A stretch of 16,153 nucleotides of DNA from DASYQV01 sp036005125 (GTDB taxonomy: Bacteria > Acidobacteriota > Vicinamibacteria > Vicinamibacterales > UBA2999). The DNA lies in assembly GCA_036005125.1 (NCBI GenBank), contig DASYQV010000224.1, forward strand, positions 1-16,153, given 5' to 3'. The notes below the pieces were generated by a model that ran no database searches, had not been told where the DNA came from, and saw only the letters and a program-made list of their open reading frames with translations. A program made the position numbers and the translations under genes. The stretch's first letter is position 1. Each line of letters begins with the position of its first letter. Positions 1 through 4,603 of this stretch are shown here, piece by piece.

Positions 1-35
1 GGACGTTTGCCCTCACCTTCGGCTATCGGTTCTGA
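1..35 (+). CDS. C-terminal end of an outer-membrane beta-barrel protein (partial)
   Basis: Reading in the frame that starts at base 3 gives the residues TFALTFGYRF and then a TGA stop at 33-35. Alternating hydrophobic and polar residues ending in a terminal phenylalanine are the classic last beta-strand signature (beta-signal) recognised by BamA in outer-membrane barrels, for example TonB-dependent receptors. Only about ten codons are inside the window, so the family cannot be named. The other two frames have no comparable ending. The call rests on the C-terminal pattern alone, so confidence is moderate. Confidence 0.45.
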   Translation, partial: TFALTFGYRF

Positions 36-104
36 CGCGCCCGGCACTCCACGTACGCAGGCCGGTTCTGTAGACCCGGCCGGGGCCGCATCTAACCAGT
101 CAAG

Positions 105-133
105 GGCTCTGCCCTTGATATCCGGGCAGAGCC
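105..133. repeat. Perfect 10-bp hairpin
   Basis: GGCTCTGCCC (105-114) and GGGCAGAGCC (124-133) form a perfect stem with a 9-base loop. Its left arm shares bases with the 103-110 arm of the larger palindrome, so the two pairings exclude each other. Confidence 0.7.
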
Positions 134-138
134 GGGGT

Positions 139-166
139 CCCCACCGCGCACGTTTGCGCGGTGGGG
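139..166. repeat. Perfect 12-bp GC-rich hairpin with 4-base loop
   Basis: CCCCACCGCGCA (139-150) pairs perfectly with TGCGCGGTGGGG (155-166) around the loop CGTT. No T-run follows, so it is not a standard terminator on the plus strand. Confidence 0.75.
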
Positions 167-203
167 TGGAGAGCCCTCGCCTGGTTAGACCCAGTGTCTT
201 TTT

Positions 204-220
204 GGCGCGCTCCGCGCGCC
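204..220. repeat. Short GC hairpin
   Basis: GGCGCGC (204-210) and GCGCGCC (214-220) form a 7-bp perfect stem with a 3-base loop. Five T precede it on the plus strand, which is the wrong side for a terminator in either direction. Confidence 0.6.
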
Positions 221-222
221 TC

Positions 223-280
223 GCCCGTTATGCGGTCGCACAACGAGTACAAAATTCGCGTGTGTGGCCGCATAACGGGC
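223..280. repeat. Perfect 13-bp inverted repeat, extendable to about 20 bp in RNA
   Basis: GCCCGTTATGCGG (223-235) is the exact reverse complement of 268-280. With two G-U pairs the RNA stem would continue inward for seven more pairs (236-242 with 261-267), leaving a loop of about 18 bases that contains the AT-rich patch TACAAAATT. It contains GTTATGC and GCATAAC, which resemble integron core boxes, but in the opposite order to a real attC site. It may be a structured leader or a mobile palindrome. Confidence 0.6.
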
Positions 281-314
281 TAAGGATGCGGCCTACGTAC
301 GAAACTGCCGCCGG

Positions 315-335
315 CTGCCTACTGCCTACTGCCTA
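315..335. repeat. Three tandem CTGCCTA heptamers
   Basis: Three perfect copies of the 7-bp unit CTGCCTA occupy 315-335, about 80 bp before frdA. The same unit appears again after frdD (3681-3770), so the operon is bracketed by the same repeat family. Confidence 0.8.
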
Positions 336-400
336 CTTCAGAGTGGACTTTCGCCCGGAAGAAAGGTAAAAAGCACGGGCCTGTCGGGCTTGGACGGGTT

Positions 401-405
401 AGGAG
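401..405 (+). promoter_or_regulatory. Ribosome binding site of frdA
   Basis: AGGAG lies 7 bases before the GTG at 413. This spacing selects the GTG start and places the FAD-linking histidine at residue 44, as in E. coli FrdA. Confidence 0.7.
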
Positions 406-412
406 ACAAGGC

Positions 413-2212
413 GTGATCCCTTCTCATGACGTGGTGCTGGTGGGCGGTGGTGGCGCGGGTCTCCGGGCTGCCATTGCCATCGCGGAGGTCAACCCTCGAC
501 TCAGGATTGCGGTCGTTTCCAAGGTTTACCCGATGCGCAGCCACACGGTGTCCGCGGAGGGCGGTGCCGCCGGAGTGATCGGGAAGGACGACAGCCTCGA
601 CGAGCACGCCTACGACACCATCTCCGGTGGGGACTGGCTGTGCGACCAGGATGCCGTGGAGGCGTTCGTCAACGAAGCTCCCAAAGAGTTATTGCGCCTG
701 GAGCATTGGGGCTGCCCGTGGAGCCGCGAGCCGGACGGCCGGATTGCCGTGCGTCCGTTTGGCGGGATGAAGAAGATGCGCACGTGGTTTGCCGCCGACA
801 AGACCGGCTTCCATATGCTGCATACGCTCTTCCAGACCTCCCTCAAGTACACGAGCGTCGAGCGATATGACGAGTGGTTCGTCACCCGACTCCTGGTCGA
901 TGAGGGTCGCGTGCAGGGCGTGGTCGCCATCGACCTGATGTCGGGACGGATTGAAGCCATTACCGCGCGGGCGGTCATCCTCTGCACGGGCGGCTGCGGC
1001 CGCGTCTTCCCCTTCACGACCAACGCCAGCATCAAGAACGGCGACGGGATGGCCCTGGCCTATCGGGCCGGCGCGCCGCTCAAGGACATGGAGTTCGTGC
1101 AATACCACCCGACCGGCCTGCCGTTCACGGGCATCCTGATCACCGAAGCGGCCCGCTCCGAAGGCGGGTATCTGATCAACAAGGATGGGTATCGTTACCT
1201 GCAGGATTACAAGCTCGGAAGGCCGGAGCCGCAGCCGGTGCTGCGCACGATGGAGCTGGGCCCTCGCGACCGCCTCTCGCAGGCCTTCATGCAGGAGCTG
1301 GCAAAGGGCCGAACGGTGGATACCCCGTACGGGCCGGTCGTCTATCTCGATCTCCGGCATCTGGGCGAGAAGAAGATCAACGCGAAGATTCCGTTCGTGC
1401 GTGAGCTCTGCCTCAAATATCAGAACATCGACCCGGTCAACGAGCTCATCCCCGTACGACCCGTCGTCCACTACATGATGGGCGGCGTGCACACCGACAT
1501 CAACGGCGCCACGCCGCTGCCGGGTCTGTACGCCGCCGGTGAGGTGGCGTGCGTCAGCATCAACGGTGCAAACCGCCTCGGATCGAACTCGCTGCCGGAG
1601 CTGCTGGTGTTCGGCGCCCGGGCCGGACGCGCGGCCGCGGAATACGCGTCGACGCAGGACGATCCCAAGCCAGTCGTGCTCGCGCAGGCCAAAGACGAGC
1701 AACGTCGTCTCGAGACGGAGTTCCTGCAGAGGACCGGTCGCGAACGGATGGCCACGCTTCGAGAGGAAATGCAGGCCGCCATGGAGCAGAGCGCGGGCAT
1801 CTATCGAAGCGGCGACTCACTCGCCGCTGGAGCGGAACGGCTGCACGCGCTTCAGGAACGCGCCGCCAACATTGCCATCGAGGATCACAGCCGGACATTC
1901 AACACCGAACGGATCGCCGCTCTGGAGCTGTCCTTCATGCTCGACGTGGCCGAGGCGATCGTGAACGCCGCGTTGCGCCGGCGGGAGTCGCGCGGGGCGC
2001 ACCAGCGCACGGATTTTCCTGCGCGGGACGACCAGCGCTTTCTTGCGCATTCGCTGACCTACCGAACCGTCGATGGTTCATTCCGAGTCGAGTATCTGCC
2101 GGTCACGATCACCCGCTGGCCTCCGGGCGAGCGGGTCTACGGGGAGGTCGCATCCGATGGGAGACCGCATCACGTTGCAGGTGGCGCGTTACCGCCCAGA
2201 GAAGGAGTCTGA
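413..2212 (+). CDS. frdA: Fumarate reductase flavoprotein subunit FrdA
   Basis: FrdA is the catalytic subunit that reduces fumarate to succinate at a covalently bound FAD on the cytoplasmic face of quinol:fumarate reductase. The 599 residues compare with 602 in E. coli and align almost end to end. Visible are the dinucleotide motif GGGGAG at 11-16, the FAD-linking His44 in RSHTVSAEGG, and substrate residues His232 and Glu245 (HPTGLP and ITE), Arg285 (GPRDRLSQAF), His353 and Arg388 (GANRLGSNSLPEL). Glu49 next to the flavin is typical of fumarate reductases; succinate dehydrogenases carry Gln there. This favours FrdA over SdhA. Translation starts at a GTG with a good ribosome site. It is the first gene of a four-gene operon, and its 3' end overlaps frdB by 56 bases. 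Operation as succinate dehydrogenase in vivo cannot be excluded. Confidence 0.97.
   Translation: MIPSHDVVLVGGGGAGLRAAIAIAEVNPRLRIAVVSKVYPMRSHTVSAEGGAAGVIGKDDSLDEHAYDTISGGDWLCDQDAVEAFVNEAPKELLRLEHWGCPWSREPDGRIAVRPFGGMKKMRTWFAADKTGFHMLHTLFQTSLKYTSVERYDEWFVTRLLVDEGRVQGVVAIDLMSGRIEAITARAVILCTGGCGRVFPFTTNASIKNGDGMALAYRAGAPLKDMEFVQYHPTGLPFTGILITEAARSEGGYLINKDGYRYLQDYKLGRPEPQPVLRTMELGPRDRLSQAFMQELAKGRTVDTPYGPVVYLDLRHLGEKKINAKIPFVRELCLKYQNIDPVNELIPVRPVVHYMMGGVHTDINGATPLPGLYAAGEVACVSINGANRLGSNSLPELLVFGARAGRAAAEYASTQDDPKPVVLAQAKDEQRRLETEFLQRTGRERMATLREEMQAAMEQSAGIYRSGDSLAAGAERLHALQERAANIAIEDHSRTFNTERIAALELSFMLDVAEAIVNAALRRRESRGAHQRTDFPARDDQRFLAHSLTYRTVDGSFRVEYLPVTITRWPPGERVYGEVASDGRPHHVAGGALPPREGV
2141..2148 (+). 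promoter_or_regulatory. Ribosome binding site of frdB inside the frdA coding region
   Basis: GGGGAGGT lies 8 bases before the ATG at 2157. It is the strongest Shine-Dalgarno sequence in the window and decides the frdB start in preference to upstream in-frame starts. It implies coupled translation with frdA. Confidence 0.75.
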
Positions 2213-2900
2213 AGCCACTTTTCAGGAGTACGAGGTTCCCTACACCAAGGATTGGGTCGTTCTCGACGGGCTCAATTACATCAAGGACCGGGTCGACGGC
2301 ACCTTGTCGTACCGCTGGTCGTGCCGCATGGGCATCTGTGGGAGCTGCGGCATGATGGTCAATGGCGAGCCGAAGCTGACCTGCGCCACGTTCCTCGCCG
2401 ACTACGCACCCGCACCTGTGCGCGTCGAGCCGCTCACCAATTTCCCTGTCATTCGCGACCTCATTGTCGACATCGGCGACTTCATGCGGAAGCTCGTCAG
2501 CGTCAAGCCGTGGATCATCCGTGAGCAGGAAAAGCCGCTGTCGCAGGGTGAATACCGGCAGACGCCGCAGGAGATGGACGAGTACAAACAGTTCAGCATG
2601 TGCATCAACTGCATGCTGTGCTATGCCGCCTGTCCAATCTACGGCCTCGATCCGAAGTTCGTCGGCCCGGCCGCCATCGCGCTCGCCCAGCGGTACAACC
2701 TCGATTCGCGCGACGAGGCCTCGACCGAGCGGCTCGAGATCCTCTCGGACCATGAGGGCATCTGGGGCTGCACGTTTGTCGGGGAGTGCACGAAGGTCTG
2801 TCCGAAACATGTCGATCCCGCCGGCGCCATTCAGCGCTACAAGCTGAGCGCGGCGCTCGAGGCGCTGAAATCCTTTTTGATTCCGTGGGGAACATCCTGA
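2157..2900 (+). CDS. frdB: Fumarate reductase iron-sulfur subunit FrdB
   Basis: FrdB carries electrons from the quinol site in the membrane to the flavin in FrdA through three iron-sulfur clusters. The protein is 247 residues, and all ligands are present. The [2Fe-2S] ligands are Cys56, Cys61, Cys64 and Cys76 (CRMGICGSCGMMVNG and following). The [4Fe-4S] ligands are Cys149, Cys152, Cys155 and Cys159 (CINCMLCYAACP). The [3Fe-4S] ligands are Cys205, Cys211 and Cys215 (CTFVGECTKVCPKHVDP). Positions differ by only one residue from E. coli FrdB. The start at 2157 is set by the strong ribosome site within frdA. The open frame extends further upstream, but those codons have no similarity to the family. 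The stop overlaps the frdC start by one base. Confidence 0.96.
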   Translation: MGDRITLQVARYRPEKESEATFQEYEVPYTKDWVVLDGLNYIKDRVDGTLSYRWSCRMGICGSCGMMVNGEPKLTCATFLADYAPAPVRVEPLTNFPVIRDLIVDIGDFMRKLVSVKPWIIREQEKPLSQGEYRQTPQEMDEYKQFSMCINCMLCYAACPIYGLDPKFVGPAAIALAQRYNLDSRDEASTERLEILSDHEGIWGCTFVGECTKVCPKHVDPAGAIQRYKLSAALEALKSFLIPWGTS

Positions 2901-3313
2901 TGGACACGCCTACTTATACGGAGTACCACCCGCGGTGGCTTCGACGCCGGGTGTCGACCTACTGGTGGATGCAACGTGGCTCGTATTTCGCGTTCATCCT
3001 GCGCGAGGTGAGCAGCCTCTCGGTCGCCTGGTTCGTCGTGTATCTGCTGATGCTGGTTCGCGCCGTGACCCAGGGCCAGGCCAGCTATCTCGCGTTCCTC
3101 GAGTGGTCGCGACAGCCATTGATTCTGTCGATCAACATCGTCAGCCTCGGCCTCGTCGTGTTCCACGCGATCACCTGGTTCAAGCTGGCGCCACAGGCGA
3201 TGGTGGTGCACTTCGGCGGGAGGCGCGTGCCGGGAAGCGTGATCGCCGGTTCGAATTACGGCGCCTGGATCGTCGCGTCGGTCGTCGTGATCTGGCTTCT
3301 CGTGGGTGCGTAA
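2900..3313 (+). CDS. frdC: Fumarate reductase membrane anchor subunit FrdC
   Basis: FrdC is one of the two hydrophobic anchors that hold FrdAB on the inner membrane and form the menaquinol site. The 137 residues contain three membrane helices at about 29-52, 72-96 and 114-136. The sequence around LREVSSLSVAWF matches the E. coli FrdC segment holding the proton-transfer glutamate Glu29 (here Glu36). FHAITWFKLAPQA matches the E. coli segment with His82 (here His89). The start ATG overlaps the frdB stop as TGATG, which is tight translational coupling. The two-anchor layout is the haem-free E. coli type (type D), not the single-anchor dihaem type of epsilonproteobacteria. Confidence 0.9.
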   Translation: MDTPTYTEYHPRWLRRRVSTYWWMQRGSYFAFILREVSSLSVAWFVVYLLMLVRAVTQGQASYLAFLEWSRQPLILSINIVSLGLVVFHAITWFKLAPQAMVVHFGGRRVPGSVIAGSNYGAWIVASVVVIWLLVGA

Positions 3314-3315
3314 AA

Positions 3316-3678
3316 ATGGTCGTCAAGCGACAGCTCGAACCGTTGTTGTGGCTGCTCTTCAGCGCGGGCGGGGTGTTTGCGGCGCTGCTGATGCCGAGCC
3401 TCCTGCTCCTGTTCGGTCTCGCCTTTCCGCTCGGAGTGCTGGCGCCTCCGAGCTATGAGCATCTGCGGGCCGTGCTGAGCCACCCGTTCACACTGCTCGT
3501 GCTCTTCTTCCTGTGCACGCTGTCACTGTTCCACTGGGCCCATCGCTTCCGTTACACGCTGTACGACGGATTGCAGATCAAGCACCTCAACGAGGTGATC
3601 ACAGTGCTCTGCTACGGCGGTGCGATCATCGGCTCCGTGGCTGCGGCGTATCTCATGTTGCGTCTCGGCATGGCTTAA
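3316..3678 (+). CDS. frdD: Fumarate reductase membrane anchor subunit FrdD
   Basis: FrdD is the second anchor subunit and pairs with FrdC to complete the quinol pocket. The 120 residues have helices at about 11-36, 58-78 and 95-117. The N-terminal segment with FSAGGVFAALLMP resembles the GLFGAGG region of E. coli FrdD. The histidine-rich HWAHRFRYTLYDGLQIKH corresponds to the HRMHHAMHDLKIH region after helix 2. The ATG lies two bases after the frdC stop. No independent ribosome site is apparent, so translation probably depends on ribosomes arriving from frdC. It is the last gene of the operon and is followed by a repeat hairpin. Confidence 0.9.
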   Translation: MVVKRQLEPLLWLLFSAGGVFAALLMPSLLLLFGLAFPLGVLAPPSYEHLRAVLSHPFTLLVLFFLCTLSLFHWAHRFRYTLYDGLQIKHLNEVITVLCYGGAIIGSVAAAYLMLRLGMA

Positions 3679-3680
3679 CC

Positions 3681-3770
3681 TAGCCGGCAGCCGGCAGCAG
3701 GCAGTCGGTTTTCAACTTCGCACTGCTGCCTGCTGCCTACTGCTACTGCCTACTGCCTGCTGCCTGCTAT
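3681..3770. repeat. CTGCCTA/CTGCCTG palindromic repeat array after frdD
   Basis: The left arm holds GGCAGCAGGCAGT (3693-3705), and its perfect reverse complement lies at 3752-3764, giving a 13-bp stem with a 46-base loop. The right side is a run of CTGCCTA, CTGCCTG and CTGCTA units with mostly 7-bp spacing. It may act as an RNA 3'-end stabiliser or terminator for the frd transcript, but there is no T-run. It is the same repeat family as 315-335. Confidence 0.75.
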
Positions 3771-3792
3771 TAGCTGGGCTTTGGCCGTGCCG

Positions 3793-3798
3793 TACAAT
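3793..3798 (+). promoter_or_regulatory. Candidate -10 element giving a leaderless TPR-protein mRNA
   Basis: TACAAT ends 7 bases before the ATG at 3806, so a transcript from it would begin at or next to the start codon. The gene has no Shine-Dalgarno sequence, which fits leaderless translation. The -35 candidate (TTAGCT, 3770-3775, 17-bp spacing) is weak. Confidence 0.35.
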
Positions 3799-3805
3799 TG
3801 CCAGC

Positions 3806-4402
3806 ATGAAGAAGACAATCTGGACGGCGTTTCTCATCCTGGCACCCGTGACGGTCCTGGCTCAGGATCCGGCTCAGGTCCAGAAGCTGTTCGAGGCGGG
3901 TCAATATCAGCAGGTCGTCGAATCCACTCGCGGAAACGCTGACCCGGCTGTGTTGTACACGGCCGCGCAAAGTCAGCAGAAGCTCGGCGCGGTTGACCAG
4001 GCGGTGGAGCTCTACGGGCGCCTTGCCGAACGGTCTTCAGACGATCCGTGGAGCCTCGTCGGCCGCTCGGCCCGGCAGTTGGTGCAGGACGACGCGAACG
4101 GCGCGCTGGAGTCGGCCAATCGGGCGGTGTCGATAGCGTCCAACATGCCCGAGGCGCACTATCAGCTCGGTCTCGTACTCGCGAAGCTCCAGCGCTGGCG
4201 CGAGGCGGCCGCCGCGTTCGACCGCGCATCGGAGTTGAACCCGTCGCTCGCTTACGCCCACTATTACGGCGGGCTCATGCACTACCGGGCCAACCGCCCC
4301 GACCGCATGGCCATTCACTTCGAGCAGTTCCTCAAGCTCGCGCCGGAAGCGCCGGAGCGCCCTGAAGTCAATCAGATCATGCGCACCGTGCGCGGGCGCT
4401 AG
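3806..4402 (+). CDS. Exported tetratricopeptide-repeat protein
   Basis: This 198-residue protein starts with a signal peptide: MKK, a hydrophobic stretch to about residue 18, and a probable cleavage near VLA-QD. It then consists of four or five TPR-like helix pairs at about 24-44, 47-80, 82-113, 115-148 and 149-182. The best is residues 115-148, with the spaced pattern of A, Y, L, G, L, A, F and P typical of TPR. Such periplasmic TPR proteins serve as protein-binding scaffolds, and no catalytic residue is visible. The ATG at 3806 is chosen because it alone gives a signal peptide; an open frame extends upstream through the repeat array. It lies 127 bp after frdD with its own candidate promoter, so it is probably not in the frd operon. 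Its partner is unknown. Confidence 0.8.
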   Translation: MKKTIWTAFLILAPVTVLAQDPAQVQKLFEAGQYQQVVESTRGNADPAVLYTAAQSQQKLGAVDQAVELYGRLAERSSDDPWSLVGRSARQLVQDDANGALESANRAVSIASNMPEAHYQLGLVLAKLQRWREAAAAFDRASELNPSLAYAHYYGGLMHYRANRPDRMAIHFEQFLKLAPEAPERPEVNQIMRTVRGR

Positions 4403-4413
4403 CGCTGGCGCGC

Positions 4414-4597
4414 AAGGTCAAAGGTCAAAGGTCAAAGGTCAAAAGTGAAGTTAAAGGTCCAGGTTTAGGTGTAAGTCAAAAGTGCAGGTTTCAGGTTTAA
4501 GCCTGACACCTGCACCCTGACATACACCTGCCACCTGCACCTGGCACCTTGTACCTTTGACCTGACTTTTGACCTTTGACATTTGACCTTTGACCTA
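4414..4597. repeat. Long AAGGTCA heptamer palindrome between convergent genes
   Basis: Four perfect AAGGTCA heptamers occupy 4414-4441. The segment 4415-4446 is the reverse complement of 4565-4596 over 32 bases with one mismatch (at 4581). The interior has further nested complementarity: GTGCAGGT (4482-4489) with ACCTGCAC (4508-4515), then CAGG with CCTG. It lies exactly between the 3' ends of the TPR gene (plus) and the TamB-Omp85 gene (minus), starting 11 bases after one stop and ending 7 bases from the other. It could end transcription or block exonucleases in both directions. Short T-runs occur within the arms, but no canonical U-tract follows. Confidence 0.85.
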
Positions 4598-4603
4598 CGA
4601 CCG

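Larger units (their letters stand above)
90..190 (+). repeat. 101-bp nested inverted repeat resembling an integron attC site
   Basis: The outer arms TCTAACCAG (91-99) and CTGGTTAGA (181-189) are perfectly complementary. After a 3x3 internal loop, AGGGCTCT (103-110) pairs with AGAGCCCT (170-177). The left end ATCTAAC fits the attC R'' consensus RYYYAAC, and the right end GTTAGAC fits the R' consensus GTTRRRY. Order, spacing and total length are within the range of attC sites. Two inner hairpins (105-133 and 139-166) fill what would be the variable terminal structure. Against attC: part of the spacer pairs, no obvious extrahelical base is seen in the L arms, and no integrase or adjacent cassette gene is visible. 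It may instead be an RNA structure or an unrelated palindromic repeat. Confidence 0.35.
36..412. other. Palindrome-rich intergenic region upstream of frdABCD
   Basis: This 377-bp stretch lies between the stop of the upstream gene and the frdA start. I see no convincing gene. An open frame crosses it, but it is rich in Pro, Arg and Ser and overlaps all the palindromes. The stretch holds five separate perfect inverted repeats and a CTGCCTA tandem repeat, each listed separately. A run of five T at 199-203 lies about 9 bases past the big palindrome, too far for a standard intrinsic terminator. No clear sigma70 promoter is visible. The loop of the second palindrome carries the only AT-rich patch (around 247-257), a weak candidate for a -10 element. 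Confidence 0.6.

Noticed and set aside
115..128. FNR-like half site TTGAT in front of the frd operon
   Set aside because: The second half site ATCAA is missing, and the bases lie in the loop of a perfect hairpin about 300 bp from frdA.
223..280. Second integron attC site
   Set aside because: The core-like boxes GTTATGC and GCATAAC occur in the reverse of the order needed, and no matching partner box lies downstream.
7..369. Open plus-strand frame of 120 codons before frdA
   Set aside because: It starts from TTG, is rich in Pro, Ser, Arg and Ala, and runs through all the palindromes and the CTGCCTA repeat. Bases 1-35 are better explained by another frame that ends an outer-membrane protein.
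689..1702. Minus-strand open frame of 337 codons opposite frdA
   Set aside because: Antisense shadow of a high-GC gene. It lacks family motifs, while frdA on the other strand is certain.
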